This document shows positions 1-9,700 of a stretch of DNA of 32,620 nucleotides, piece after piece (within the stretch, counting starts at the first letter, position 1; each line of letters opens with the position of its first letter). A program made the translations under genes and the position numbers. Source of the stretch: Fidelibacterota bacterium (GTDB lineage: Bacteria > Fidelibacterota > UBA2242); contig JAUVYH010000015.1 of NCBI GenBank assembly GCA_030603165.1, forward strand, positions 1 to 32,620, written 5' to 3'. Under the pieces are notes generated by a model. The model saw only the letters and a program-made list of their open reading frames with translations. It was not told where the DNA came from and made no database searches.

Positions 1-210
<210 letters not shown>

Positions 211-211
<1 letters not shown>

Positions 212-555
212 TGGCTAAAAAAACATCCAGAGTCCGGTATAAAAAATATCCTGATGCATCTAATATCAGGAATTTATACTGGATTCTGGGTGTTCTGTCT
301 CTTATAACCGTATTTATTATTTTCTTTGTAATCGGCGATTATGGACTTTACCAGATTTACTTGTTAAACAGACAAAAAAGTCAGATTCAGTCACATATCG
401 AACAACTTAAAACCGAACGGGATTCTCTTGTTGCTGAGATACCCCGGCTTGAAAACGACCTGGATTATATTGAAAAACTAGCCCGTGAACGCTACCGAAT
501 GGCAAAAAAGGGCGAAAAAGTATTCCGAGTCATTGAACGTCCGATAAAAAATTAA
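211..555 (+). CDS. FtsB/DivIC-family septum formation protein
   Basis: A 114-residue bitopic membrane protein of the FtsB/DivIC type, which joins FtsL and FtsQ at the division septum. It has a short basic cytoplasmic N-terminus (KKTSRVRYKK), one hydrophobic segment at about residues 24-43, then a GDYGLYQIY stretch and a charged coiled coil (about 50-88) with the family-typical ending LENDLDYIEKLARERYRMAKKGE. Size and layout match FtsB. Its start codon overlaps the enolase stop; eno-ftsB adjacency is common in bacteria. The symbol is left blank because FtsB and DivIC cannot be told apart from sequence alone. Confidence 0.85.
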
Positions 556-630
556 TATTGCTTTATTGGAGAAAAGTATTAATTTTTAGCAATGGTTTAT
601 GTTTATATTGAAATCATATAAGGATCGCTT

Positions 631-1482
631 ATGGATGTCGCCACTCTGATAGGATTAGCAACCGGAATAGGATTAGTCATTTTTTCGATTACGGCAAAGG
701 GCGGTACCGGAGAATATTTTTGGAATGTACCGGCGCTGGCGCTTGTGCTGGGAGGCACACTTGCAGCTACCTTTGTTAATTATCCTTTAAAAAATCTCCT
801 GGGTGTTTTCGGAGTTGTTAAAAACGCATTTAAACGCACAAATAGCGGTTATCAGAAGATCATTGACAAGTTTACCGAGCTTTCCGGGAAAGCCCGCAAG
901 CAGAGTCTAATCTCATTAGAAAGCGATTTGAATAAAATTGATGATCATTTCATGCGTAGCGGCATTGAATTGGCAATCAATGAAAAAGACCAGGTCAGGC
1001 TTCGCAATTATCTTAATCTGGAACTGTCCAACATGCAAAAACGCCATACTATTGGACAGGAAATATTCTTTTACATGGGAACTTATGCGCCGGCATTTGG
1101 TATGGTGGGAACGATCGTCGGCTTAATTGTCATGATGAAAAATTTTACCGGAGGAGCAAGCTCCGGTGTCGATGCCGTGGCAAGTTCCTTTGAGTTTGAT
1201 GTAGCTACTCAGTTTAAGGATCTGCTTGGTGGAATGGGGCTGGCGCTTCTGACCACTTTTTATGGTTTGCTCCTGGCAAATCTGCTTTTTATTCCTATTG
1301 GCGGAAAGCTTAAACGCCGCTCAGATGAAGAGATTATGATGAAAGAATTCATGATTGAAGGTATCCTTTGTTTGCACAATCGCGATCATCCCCTGATCGT
1401 CAGAGAGAAACTCAACACGTTTGTGCCGCGCAGTGAGCGTAAAAATGCTATCGATAAAAAAGTTAAAAAAAAGAAAAAATAA
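631..1482 (+). CDS. MotA/TolQ/ExbB-family proton-channel protein (MotA-like)
   Basis: A 283-residue inner-membrane protein resembling the MotA stator subunit. Residues 1-22 and 31-55 form the first two membrane helices, followed by a cytoplasmic domain (about 60-145). The late helices carry PAFGMVGTIVGLIVMM and GLALLTTFYGLLLANLLFIP, matching the MotA/TolQ/ExbB core. The tail is very lysine-rich. The start is preceded by AAGGA about 8 bases upstream. MotA normally works with MotB, but the next gene is an outer-membrane barrel and no flagellar gene is visible. It may serve a flagellar motor encoded elsewhere, or energise another envelope process. Family is confident; partner and role are not. 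Confidence 0.85.
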   Translation: MDVATLIGLATGIGLVIFSITAKGGTGEYFWNVPALALVLGGTLAATFVNYPLKNLLGVFGVVKNAFKRTNSGYQKIIDKFTELSGKARKQSLISLESDLNKIDDHFMRSGIELAINEKDQVRLRNYLNLELSNMQKRHTIGQEIFFYMGTYAPAFGMVGTIVGLIVMMKNFTGGASSGVDAVASSFEFDVATQFKDLLGGMGLALLTTFYGLLLANLLFIPIGGKLKRRSDEEIMMKEFMIEGILCLHNRDHPLIVREKLNTFVPRSERKNAIDKKVKKKKK

Positions 1483-1493
1483 TTGAGAAACAC

Positions 1494-1535
1494 GATACTT
1501 CAGATAGTTTGATTTGTCAACCTGTCTGAAGTGTC
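1494..1535 (+). terminator. Hairpin after the motA-like gene, possible terminator
   Basis: GATACTTCAGA (1494-1504) pairs with TCTGAAGTGTC (1525-1535), an 11-base-pair stem with one G-U pair and a 20-base loop. It starts 11 bases after the motA-like stop. No T-run follows, so it may only be a processing or stabilising hairpin. Confidence 0.35.
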
Positions 1536-1647
1536 ACATAAATTAAAATAAAGCGAGACAACAGGGATTCTGTTTATTTGCAGTCCTGTTCGTCCGCAGG
1601 TTATATAAGCAGACATGGTGCAATTTTAAAAGGAGCGTGCTCCCATA

Positions 1648-2442
1648 ATGATAAAAAAAACCATGATAATAGGATGCCTTCTAGTTACGACCGGATTTGC
1701 TGCGTTTGAGCTCCAGACGGTCAATCCATCGTCTATTGCGCTTGGTAATGTTATTTCGCTGTATCCTTATTCCCTGAATCCGGCGGCTCAAACTGAGGCT
1801 GTCGGGAAATATTTGCGGTTTGACTATTCGAGAATTTTTAGCATTAAAGGGCTTGATTACTATGAAGTACAGGCTGGCTGGACGTCTAGTAGAAAGAGAA
1901 GTTACGGAGCGGTTCTGCGAAGTTTTGGGAACCCTGTTTATCAGGAAAAAACAATAGTATTCAATCATGCGCGCCGTATTATAAATGTCCTGGCAGTAGG
2001 CGTCTCACTTAATTATTATCATATTGCTATAAGCGGTTATGACAGTGATGGAACGTTGGGATTGACCATAGGAGCTAAATGTTATATAAGCGAGCAGATG
2101 CAATTTGCCGTCTTGTTTCAGAATGTAAATAGTCCTTCGTTATATGATCGGTCAAACCGTTTGCCGGAATGTTTTTCAGCCGGATTAAGCTATACGCCCC
2201 ACCCAAGAATTGACTGGTGTTTGGAGTTGTTTAAAGACACCGAGTTTCCCTTTTCGACGCGTACTGGTGTGCGCATTAAAACACTATCGTGTTTGGATTT
2301 GATGGCAGGCGCCCAGTTGAATCCAGACCGGTTTTCGGGCGGTCTGACACTTCATTGGAAACAATTCCGCTTTGACGCAGCTTTTCTTCATCATTTGGTG
2401 CTTCCCTATACTATTTATTGCGGGTTCGGAATATGTTATTGA
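1648..2442 (+). CDS. Outer-membrane beta-barrel protein, PorV/FadL-like
   Basis: A 264-residue exported protein. Residues 1-18 are a Sec signal peptide (MIKKTMIIGCLLVTTGFA). The mature start has SIALGNVISLYPYSLNPAA, resembling the 'G-A...NPA' opening of PorV/UPF0164/FadL-like barrels. The rest alternates hydrophobic and polar residues in strands ending in aromatics and closes with YTIYCGFGICY, a typical C-terminal strand. It is short for the family, so a small barrel. AAGGAG lies upstream; GGAG can pair with CTCC in a small hairpin (1632-1643). It overlaps the next barrel gene, suggesting paired function. No specific function is recognisable. Confidence 0.6.
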   Translation: MIKKTMIIGCLLVTTGFAAFELQTVNPSSIALGNVISLYPYSLNPAAQTEAVGKYLRFDYSRIFSIKGLDYYEVQAGWTSSRKRSYGAVLRSFGNPVYQEKTIVFNHARRIINVLAVGVSLNYYHIAISGYDSDGTLGLTIGAKCYISEQMQFAVLFQNVNSPSLYDRSNRLPECFSAGLSYTPHPRIDWCLELFKDTEFPFSTRTGVRIKTLSCLDLMAGAQLNPDRFSGGLTLHWKQFRFDAAFLHHLVLPYTIYCGFGICY

Positions 2443-4280
2443 TAAAGAAGACAGTTCTTCTGGTAATTGTGTTATGCCAGACAGCTCTGTTGATTGGCGG
2501 TGCTATACCCTCGGAATTGCTGACTCTTTATCTGGATATGGAAAATATCCCGGAGAGTGATCTGGAATCTTACCTGGAACAATTTGTCATCAACCCGCTG
2601 CAGTGGGACCGATGTAATATTACGGATATTGAAACCCTGCCTCTGAATGACCACATAAAAGAAAAGATGATTATATTTAAAAACCGGAATATCCAGACGG
2701 AAAACCGGAGTGATTTTCAGAAAGAAGCCCGGCTAAAAGACGAAGAGATGGAATTGATTGAGTTCTTTTTTGAAATATCGGGAAAACGTTCACAACATAA
2801 AATATCCGCCATGAATTTTTTCTCGTTAAAAACGGATCAGAATACAGACATACACAAAAACCTGCTAAGGGGAAAAATAGTAAACAACAATGGTGGTATG
2901 ATAGGAATTGTCGCAGAAAGAGATTATGACGAACGGGCTGTCTGGGATTATCGCAACGTTTGCCTGAAAACGCCGCTATTGCAGGATCGGCTGGAGATAT
3001 CGGCGGCATCTTTTCGTTTTAATTGGGGGCACGGATTGCTTTTTTCCATGAGCGGCATGGCGGGAAAAAGCGCCAATGTTATAGGCAATATTTTACCCCG
3101 CTCCCAGCGTTTAGGAGTATATATGGGATCGGATGAGAACCGATATTTACATGGCGTCAACCTTACCTGTCGTCTTAGAAATATTACCATGTATTCTCTG
3201 GTATCTTATCGTAAACTCGATGCAACGATCAAGGATTCTGTGGTTGAATCATTTCGAAAAAGCGGAAGTCATGTTACTGATGCCGAAATAGCTGGAAAGG
3301 ACGCCCTTTCGGAAAGGACGATTTGTGGTGGAGTTTTGTACTCAAAAGCAGATAATCAAGGGGGCGTTTTATTTTATCAGTCGCAATATTCACACCCCGT
3401 TGCAAAATTCAGTAGGAATTCCAGACAGGCAGGGCTCTCGGTTTATAATAAGTTCACGGTAGGCAGCTGGATGTTTTCCGGTGAGTACGCTTTATTGTGC
3501 TCCAAAGAGCATGCGTTCGTTCAGGGCTTTATTTTCAGACAGGCAGGATACAAGGTCGGTATCCAGATTCGCTATTTTTCCGATTGGTTTTTTACACCTC
3601 TGTCTTCTGTAATGAAAGAATATTCGGGCACGACCGCCAATGAAAGAGCTCTATATCTGAGCATACAGGGCAAACTGAACAGAAACTATCGAGTAGGGGC
3701 ATACATCGATTTTTTTGCTAAAAACCGTTCAATGGAGCCGGGCGTCGATCCCCCGCGAGGAACAGATGCTTTGATATCACTTCACCGTCGGTGGCGCGGG
3801 CGTCACTTTTTGGATTTTCGTTATAAACGTCGATCGATCAACCAATCTGCATTCGAGAATATTCTTAAGAATCAATTATCGCTCTCGGCTCGATATAATA
3901 TTTTGGATGAATTATCGGTTTCGATGAGAAGCACAGTTGTAAAATTACAAACAGGCGCTGATAAAAATACCGGCATGGCAGTTAGCGTTTATTTGACAAT
4001 CAAATCACCCCGAAAAATGAAATTGACCGCAGGAGCAACTCATTTTTATGCGACTGCTTTTGGCTCCCGGGTCTATTTATACGAACCGGGAACGCCCTTG
4101 CGGTTTAATATGGTATCCTTAAATGGAACCGGATACCGCTGGTTTTTGACATTGCAAAAGGAAATTAGTGACTCGTTTGTATGGATAACGACCGCTAAGA
4201 TACAGACAAAACGAGGTATTGCGGATAAGCATTTTCAAAGGACAGCTATCATAGAATTTCAGATGTTGGTTGATTTATGA
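2433..4280 (+). CDS. Helix-hairpin-helix outer-membrane barrel protein
   Basis: A protein of about 615 residues. The ATG at 2433 is preferred over an upstream TTG at 2418 because it gives a clean signal peptide (MLLIKKTVLLVIVLCQTALL). It overlaps the previous gene by 10 bases. After the signal, about residues 30-110 resemble ComEA-like helix-hairpin-helix repeats (NPLQWDRCNITDIETLPL, then a helix and a second degenerate unit). The remaining ~480 residues look like a large beta-barrel with aromatic-ended strands and end in FQMLVDL. Proteins with an HhH head on a barrel are found in FCB-group bacteria, where their role is unclear; HhH modules bind DNA in ComEA. A role in DNA or other ligand handling at the surface is inference. 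Confidence 0.6.
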   Translation: MLLIKKTVLLVIVLCQTALLIGGAIPSELLTLYLDMENIPESDLESYLEQFVINPLQWDRCNITDIETLPLNDHIKEKMIIFKNRNIQTENRSDFQKEARLKDEEMELIEFFFEISGKRSQHKISAMNFFSLKTDQNTDIHKNLLRGKIVNNNGGMIGIVAERDYDERAVWDYRNVCLKTPLLQDRLEISAASFRFNWGHGLLFSMSGMAGKSANVIGNILPRSQRLGVYMGSDENRYLHGVNLTCRLRNITMYSLVSYRKLDATIKDSVVESFRKSGSHVTDAEIAGKDALSERTICGGVLYSKADNQGGVLFYQSQYSHPVAKFSRNSRQAGLSVYNKFTVGSWMFSGEYALLCSKEHAFVQGFIFRQAGYKVGIQIRYFSDWFFTPLSSVMKEYSGTTANERALYLSIQGKLNRNYRVGAYIDFFAKNRSMEPGVDPPRGTDALISLHRRWRGRHFLDFRYKRRSINQSAFENILKNQLSLSARYNILDELSVSMRSTVVKLQTGADKNTGMAVSVYLTIKSPRKMKLTAGATHFYATAFGSRVYLYEPGTPLRFNMVSLNGTGYRWFLTLQKEISDSFVWITTAKIQTKRGIADKHFQRTAIIEFQMLVDL

Positions 4281-4311
4281 CCGGGGAGTTCGTAATTTCC
4301 TGCCGGTTTCT

Positions 4312-5877
4312 ATGAAGATTAAATTAATTACCATATTCTTAATGCTACACGCCCTGGTTTTCGGCGCTTTATCCGAGCGCCTGATGGTTTCATCTCCGCC
4401 ACCGCCGGATAAAGACTGCAAGATTAAGGTTTTAACGATTGATGAGGCAAAATATGTTTCCGCACGGAATTTTGCCAAAGCCTTTAATGTTCGGACATAT
4501 TATCGAAAAGAGAGCGGCAAGATCGTCCTGTTTTTTACACAAAAAAAGATCAAAATTACGGTTAATAACTCATTTATAATGTTCGACGCCCAGGTATTTC
4601 AGATGACCGGACCGGCTTTGCTAATTGATGAAGACGTCTATGTCCCGGCAACATCCTTTTTAGAACTCGTCAGGCAAAATACAATTCCATCGCTACAGTA
4701 TTCCGTGACAACGAGCGTTGAACCATATTACATAAAGGAAAATACTGTTGTTCATGCCGCCACTGTTGCGGCGCAACCCGGCAGGATACGTTCTGAAAAT
4801 GTCAATTTAACCGGGATTCGTTATGATGAAAAAGCCAACGGCGTTACGGTTCGGATCGCTGCAGAGGGGACATTTAAGGATTCCGATTTTTCGACGTTTT
4901 TTAAAGGAAAAGATTGGTTTTATCTGACTATATATGGAGCGGAATGCGATTCCCTTGCGCTGTCATCCGTAAATCCCACTAATGCCTTTCAAATGGTGGA
5001 AGCGATTGCTACGGGGTCTTCGGTTCAGTTGGGCTTTCGCTTGAATCGCCAGTTCAAATCTGCCGATGTGCATTACGATCTTCGCAGCGGCAGCATTCTG
5101 GTGTCTCTCTTTTTGCCGTTGAACAGAGATATTAAACGCAAAATCGAGGAAGCAAAAACAGCCTGGATTATAGACACTATCGTTCTGGATCCCGGGCATG
5201 GCGGGAAAGATCCCGGGACTCCGGGCAGATGGGGCTACATGCATGAAAAAGATATTGTGCTGGATGTTGCCCTGAGGGTTGGACGGCTCCTGAAAAAAAA
5301 GAAAAACCTGAAAGTGGTTTATACCAGAAAGACCGATGTGTTTATTCCCTTATGGAAACGACCGGAAATTGCCAATAAATCCGGCGGTAAGCTCTTTATA
5401 AGTTTGCATGTCAACGGTCTTGCAAATAATCACACTGCAAATGGAATGGAAATCTACCTGCTGCGTCCCGGAAGATCCGAAGATGCGATTAGAGTTGCAG
5501 AAGCTGAAAACGCGGTTATTCAAATGGAGGAGCCGGAAGACAAGGTTAAATACCAGGGTTATGATGATATTACAAATATATTGGCGAACATGGTTCATTC
5601 TATTAATATGCGGGACAGCGAATTGTTAGCAGGGATCTTATCGAGGAATTTTACGGAGCGTGTTAAACAGAAAAACCGCGGTGTCAAACAGGCGGGATTT
5701 TATGTGTTAGTGGACGCCGATATGCCGAAGCTGCTCTGCGAGCTTGGATTTAATTCCAATAAGGCGGAAGCGAAAAAATTAAATAGCAGTAAACATCGTC
5801 AAAAGATCGCCGAAGCGATATATAGAAGTATTTTAGAATTCAAGGAGGTGTGTGATAAATCCGTCACCCAAAATTAA
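4312..5877 (+). CDS. N-acetylmuramoyl-L-alanine amidase (Amidase_3)
   Basis: A periplasmic peptidoglycan hydrolase that cuts the bond between MurNAc and the stem peptide. The ATG at 4312 gives a signal peptide (MKIKLITIFLMLHALVFGA); an in-frame TTG at 4270 is less likely. Order in the ~521-residue protein: a domain like the copper-amine-oxidase N-terminal fold (about 35-120, with VYVPATSFLEL), an AMIN-like beta domain (about 160-270), then Amidase_3. Zinc ligands are visible as His296 (DPGHGG), Glu312 (HEKD) and His366 (SLHVN), with catalytic Glu477 in CELGFNSN. It follows two barrel genes and overlaps murI, so it sits in a cell-wall context. Confidence 0.9.
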   Translation: MKIKLITIFLMLHALVFGALSERLMVSSPPPPDKDCKIKVLTIDEAKYVSARNFAKAFNVRTYYRKESGKIVLFFTQKKIKITVNNSFIMFDAQVFQMTGPALLIDEDVYVPATSFLELVRQNTIPSLQYSVTTSVEPYYIKENTVVHAATVAAQPGRIRSENVNLTGIRYDEKANGVTVRIAAEGTFKDSDFSTFFKGKDWFYLTIYGAECDSLALSSVNPTNAFQMVEAIATGSSVQLGFRLNRQFKSADVHYDLRSGSILVSLFLPLNRDIKRKIEEAKTAWIIDTIVLDPGHGGKDPGTPGRWGYMHEKDIVLDVALRVGRLLKKKKNLKVVYTRKTDVFIPLWKRPEIANKSGGKLFISLHVNGLANNHTANGMEIYLLRPGRSEDAIRVAEAENAVIQMEEPEDKVKYQGYDDITNILANMVHSINMRDSELLAGILSRNFTERVKQKNRGVKQAGFYVLVDADMPKLLCELGFNSNKAEAKKLNSSKHRQKIAEAIYRSILEFKEVCDKSVTQN

Positions 5878-6691
5878 TGGTTTACAAAAACGACCGATTG
5901 GTGTATTTGATTCCGGTCTTGGTGGATTAACAGTCGTCAACCAATTGATGAAACACCTTCCGGGCGAATCAATAATTTACTTCGGTGACACAGCCCGGGT
6001 GCCGTATGGTAGTAAAAGCACATTGACAATTCAGAAGTTTTCGCAACAGATAGCCGGTTTTTTACAGAGTCAGGGTGTCAAATTAATTGTAGTGGCATGT
6101 AACACGGCGTCCAGTGTGGCGCTCGATCAGGTAAAAGAATCCGGCATTGTTCCCGTAATTGATGTCATTGAACCGGGAGCCCGGGCGGCGTTGCGCGAAA
6201 GTGTAAGCCGGCGTATCGGGATCATCGGCACCACGGCGACAATATCTGCCGGGAAATATGAGACAATATTAAAGACGTTGGAAAAGAATGTCTCCGTGTT
6301 TTCACAGGCGTGCCCGTTGTTTGTTCCGCTCGTGGAAGAGGGCTGGATTGAATCGCCGGTTACGGAGCAGGTCGCCCGCATATATCTCAATCCTCTTATG
6401 CAAAACAGGATAGATAGCTTGATTCTGGGATGCACGCATTACCCGATTATTAAAGATACAATTAAAAAAATAGTCGATGGTAATGTTCAGATCATTGACA
6501 GTGCAATAGAAACAGCCGTGAAAGTTCGTGAAACCCTGGAATCACATTACTTGCTAAATGACGCGAAAACTGATCCGGAGCACCTTTTTTATGTCAGTGA
6601 TTTCCCCCGGAAATTTGAAGAAATCGCCCGGCGCCTGCTTGGACAACCGCTTATGAATGTCCACCGCATTGCGCTTGATGATCACAGCTGA
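5852..6691 (+). CDS. murI: Glutamate racemase
   Basis: It converts L-glutamate to D-glutamate for the peptidoglycan stem peptide. The 279-residue protein has the family motifs in order: FDSGLGG (19-25, acidic active-site residue), YFGDTARVPYG (43-53), the first catalytic cysteine Cys83 in VACNTAS, and the second, Cys194, in LGCTHYP. Length is normal. The likely start is GTG at 5852, lying inside the end of the amidase gene with AAGGAGG just before it (5842-5848), at close spacing; no better start exists before the conserved domain. The stop overlaps the folC start (TGATGG). Confidence 0.95.
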   Translation: MINPSPKINGLQKRPIGVFDSGLGGLTVVNQLMKHLPGESIIYFGDTARVPYGSKSTLTIQKFSQQIAGFLQSQGVKLIVVACNTASSVALDQVKESGIVPVIDVIEPGARAALRESVSRRIGIIGTTATISAGKYETILKTLEKNVSVFSQACPLFVPLVEEGWIESPVTEQVARIYLNPLMQNRIDSLILGCTHYPIIKDTIKKIVDGNVQIIDSAIETAVKVRETLESHYLLNDAKTDPEHLFYVSDFPRKFEEIARRLLGQPLMNVHRIALDDHS

Positions 6692-7989
6692 TGGAGCCCA
6701 AACTAATTGAATCAAACATCCATAAGGATTTACAATATCTATATGCGTTAGACGGGAAAGGGATCAAACCCGGTTTAAAGCGGGTCTTGATATTTCTCGA
6801 TCGAATCGGCAACCCTGAGAAGAGAATCCGAACCATTCACGTTGCCGGAACAAACGGAAAAGGTTCTACTTGCGCTATTATTGCCTCTGTTCTTCAGGCT
6901 GCGGGATACAAAGTAGGACTGTACACATCGCCTCACCTGATTAGATTCAATGAACGGATACGCGTTGACAATGAAAAGATCAGCGATGAGGAAATATTAA
7001 GTTTTCTTCATAATCACAGACCATTGATCGATGAGATCGACACGACCTTTTTCGAAACCACGACCGCTATGGCATTCGATCACTTCAATCGGCGAAATGT
7101 GGATATTGCCGTTTTAGAAACGGGCTTGGGCGGGCGATTTGATGCTACCAATGTTGTTACACCGCTTTTATCGGTTATCACACCAATTGGAAAAGACCAT
7201 GAGGAATTTTTAGGTAATACTTTAGCTAAGATTACACGGGAAAAGGCGGGAATAATAAAAACAGGCGTTCCTTGCCTGGCAGCGAGACAACGCCCGGGAG
7301 TCAAGCAGATTTTAAAAAATTATGCAAGGGACAAATCTGCAGTTTTTCATTATGCGCCTGATCTCTGCCGTGTCTCCGGCGTGGATCGGCAAATTGATGG
7401 ACAGGAAGTAAATATTAAGTGTGACGGATTAAGGCTGAACAGTGTAACATTGCCGCTAATTGGGGACCATCAAGTATCCAACCTACAAACGGCGGTGTCG
7501 GCGGTCCGATTGATTCCCGGCTTCAGGATTCCACCCGAAGCTATTCAAAAAGGGATAAAAGCAACTCACTGGCACGGCAGGCTGGAAATACTTTCCAGGA
7601 CGCCGCTTGTTCTTTATGACGTCGGTCATAATCTACACGGTATTCGCCAGGTCGCCTCTACCATGGAGAAAGTAATGCCAGATCGGAAAATTAAAATATT
7701 ATTGACCCTGGGACAGCGAAAAACCATTAGCTCGCTTGGCAGTATTCTGGAGCGCCGGGCTGATTATATATATGTATCGGAAATACCCAACGGCAAATCG
7801 GCGCCTGCCGCTAAGTTAGCGAAGGAATTAGAGAAATCGTTCCCACCGGATAATATTGTTGTAAATAAATGTTTTGAGGATTTGCTGCCCGGGGTCGTGA
7901 GTTCGCTGAGTGCAGATGACAACCTGTTAATCCTCGGGAGTCATTATATTGCGCCGGCAGTGTATGAATTTTTTAAAATAAATGTTTGA
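6691..7989 (+). CDS. folC: Folylpolyglutamate synthase / dihydrofolate synthase
   Basis: A 432-residue Mur-ligase-superfamily enzyme that adds glutamate to folates and, in bifunctional members, to dihydropteroate. The ATP-binding loop GTNGKGST is at 53-60, LETGLGGRFDATNV at about 142-155 and the GDHQVSNLQTA segment at about 258-268; HWHGRLE follows. Length and motif order match bacterial FolC. ATG overlaps the murI stop by one base, indicating coupling. Whether it has both activities cannot be read from the sequence. Confidence 0.93.
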   Translation: MEPKLIESNIHKDLQYLYALDGKGIKPGLKRVLIFLDRIGNPEKRIRTIHVAGTNGKGSTCAIIASVLQAAGYKVGLYTSPHLIRFNERIRVDNEKISDEEILSFLHNHRPLIDEIDTTFFETTTAMAFDHFNRRNVDIAVLETGLGGRFDATNVVTPLLSVITPIGKDHEEFLGNTLAKITREKAGIIKTGVPCLAARQRPGVKQILKNYARDKSAVFHYAPDLCRVSGVDRQIDGQEVNIKCDGLRLNSVTLPLIGDHQVSNLQTAVSAVRLIPGFRIPPEAIQKGIKATHWHGRLEILSRTPLVLYDVGHNLHGIRQVASTMEKVMPDRKIKILLTLGQRKTISSLGSILERRADYIYVSEIPNGKSAPAAKLAKELEKSFPPDNIVVNKCFEDLLPGVVSSLSADDNLLILGSHYIAPAVYEFFKINV

Positions 7990-8012
7990 CAAAATGGTAT
8001 TTATATTTTAAT
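7986..8012 (+). promoter_or_regulatory. Candidate sigma70 promoter for rho
   Basis: A perfect TTGACA (7986-7991) overlaps the folC stop, and TTTAAT (8007-8012) lies 15 bases further on. The spacer is short, so this is tentative. It would give a leader of about 85 bases before rho. Confidence 0.35.
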
Positions 8013-8103
8013 TTCCCGGGTGTAATTACCGAACTGCCTTTTTAGACCTCCCAACCGTGAAATAACTTTTTGAATATATTCTATTAATATTAAGGAATTA
8101 ATA

Positions 8104-9363
8104 ATGGAGAAAGAACTGACGATTACGTCTCTTCAATCTATGAAGATTAAAGAGCTGACCGATATAGCGGTCAAACTGGAGATTCCGGAACATACGGGTC
8201 TTAAAAAATTAGATTTGATCTATAAAATTCTTGAGGCAAGCGCTAAAAAAGACGGGCGAATATTCTCACAGGGTGTGTTGCAGGTTATGGATGAAGGATA
8301 TGGGTTTTTACGGTCAGAAGAATTAAGCTATATGCCTGGTCCGGATGACGTCTATATTTCCCCCTCCCAGATAAAACGATTTGGGTTGCGAACCGGTCAT
8401 GTTGTATCCGGTCAGATCCGTCCACCGAAAGATAATGAGCGTTTCTTTGCTCTGCTTCGGGTTGATGCTGTAAATATGATGGACCCGGAAACGGTGAAAT
8501 CAAAAAAATCCTTTGATGGTCTGACGCCGCTCTACCCGGAAAGCCGTGTTCAATTGGAAACGAACAGCAAGAACCTGTCTATGCGCGTTATGGATTTATT
8601 ATGTCCGATTGGCAAGGGACAGAGAGGGTTGATTGTCGCTCAACCAAAGACCGGTAAGACTATGTTACTGCAACAGATTGCCAACAGCATTACCACAAAC
8701 CATCCCGAGATAATTCTGTTTGTTCTGTTGATTGATGAGCGTCCTGAAGAGGTGACAGATATGGAGCGGTCCGTAAAAGCCGAGGTCGTCAGTTCTACTT
8801 TTGATGAACCGCCGGAGCGACATGTTCAGGTTGCAAGTATGGTTTTGGAAAAAGCAAAACGAATGGTTGAACTGGGACTCCATGTTGTGATCCTGCTTGA
8901 TAGTATTACCAGGTTGGCAAGAGCACACAATGCTGTTGTTCCTCATAGTGGTAAAATCCTTTCGGGTGGTATTGATGCAAATGCACTGCACCGTCCAAAG
9001 CGTTTTTTCGGATCTGCCAGAAATATTGAAAACGGAGGCAGTCTGACAATTATCGCCACGGCATTAGTCGATACCGGTAGTCGTATGGACGACGTGATTT
9101 TTGAAGAATTCAAGGGAACCGGCAATATGGAACTGGTTCTGGAGCGCCGTCTTAGTGACCGCCGTGTTTTTCCGTCCATTGATGTGAATAGATCCGGCAC
9201 GCGTAAGGAAGAGTTGTTGCTGTCATCCGCCGAACTGGCGCGCGTCTGGGTATTGCGAAAACTTCTTAGTGAAATGAATCCGGTTGAAGCTATGGAATTT
9301 CTGCTTGAACGGATGAAGCGGGTTAAAAGTAACCGTGAATTTCTAAAATCCATGAACCAGTAG
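8104..9363 (+). CDS. rho: Transcription termination factor Rho
   Basis: Hexameric RNA helicase that ends transcription. The 419-residue protein has a Rho N-terminal helical domain (about 1-48), the cold-shock-like RNA-binding domain (50-125, with GYGFLRS and [18 protein letters not shown]) and the RecA-like ATPase. The Walker A segment is PKTGKT (181-186), and [13 protein letters not shown] and [16 protein letters not shown] follow in the usual order. Length is that of a compact Rho without large inserts. A separate leader of 114 bases and a candidate promoter precede it. Rho leaders are often autoregulated, but no specific element is recognised here. Confidence 0.97.
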   Translation: MEKELTITSLQSMKIKELTDIAVKLEIPEHTGLKKLDLIYKILEASAKKDGRIFSQGVLQVMDEGYGFLRSEELSYMPGPDDVYISPSQIKRFGLRTGHVVSGQIRPPKDNERFFALLRVDAVNMMDPETVKSKKSFDGLTPLYPESRVQLETNSKNLSMRVMDLLCPIGKGQRGLIVAQPKTGKTMLLQQIANSITTNHPEIILFVLLIDERPEEVTDMERSVKAEVVSSTFDEPPERHVQVASMVLEKAKRMVELGLHVVILLDSITRLARAHNAVVPHSGKILSGGIDANALHRPKRFFGSARNIENGGSLTIIATALVDTGSRMDDVIFEEFKGTGNMELVLERRLSDRRVFPSIDVNRSGTRKEELLLSSAELARVWVLRKLLSEMNPVEAMEFLLERMKRVKSNREFLKSMNQ

Positions 9364-9397
9364 AGTGAATTTAACAATTTAAGTCCGTTTTATTCTC

Positions 9398-9427
9398 TTG
9401 ATTTTAAGGGCATCAACATTGTATATT
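9398..9427 (+). promoter_or_regulatory. Candidate sigma70 promoter for rpmE
   Basis: TTGATT (9398-9403), an 18-base spacer and TATATT (9422-9427) lie between rho and rpmE, with the start codon about 45 bases downstream of the -10. The match is moderate. Confidence 0.4.
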
Positions 9428-9471
9428 TGCACGCTTTATGCAACCATGACGTTAGAATGAAGGATCAAATA

Positions 9472-9684
9472 ATGAAACCGAAGATTCATCCAAAATATGA
9501 AAAATGTATTGTAACCTGTGCTTGCGGGAGTACTTTTGAAACACGCTCAACCGGTGGTGACCAGAAGATCGAAATTTGCTCGGCGTGTCATCCGTTTTTC
9601 ACTGGCAAACAAAAACTGATCGACTCAGCCGGACGCATCGAGAAATTTAACCGCAAGTACAACAGAACCAGTAATAAGGGTTAG
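9472..9684 (+). CDS. rpmE: Ribosomal protein bL31
   Basis: A 70-residue large-subunit ribosomal protein. [24 protein letters not shown] and [20 protein letters not shown] match bL31 closely. Cysteines in the CAC and CSAC pairs mark the zinc-binding type. ATG 9472 is chosen over in-frame starts at 9427 and 9457 because the family begins M-K-x-x-I-H-P and AAGGA sits 7 bases before it. A strong terminator follows. Confidence 0.96.
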   Translation: MKPKIHPKYEKCIVTCACGSTFETRSTGGDQKIEICSACHPFFTGKQKLIDSAGRIEKFNRKYNRTSNKG

Positions 9685-9700
9685 CAACTTCATAAAATAT

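Noticed and set aside
4270-4311. TTG 4270 as the amidase start
   Set aside because: It would place 14 polar and charged residues before a clear signal peptide that begins at ATG 4312.
8943-9377. 144-codon minus-strand frame
   Set aside because: Antisense shadow of the rho C-terminal half, Ser/Arg-rich without family features.
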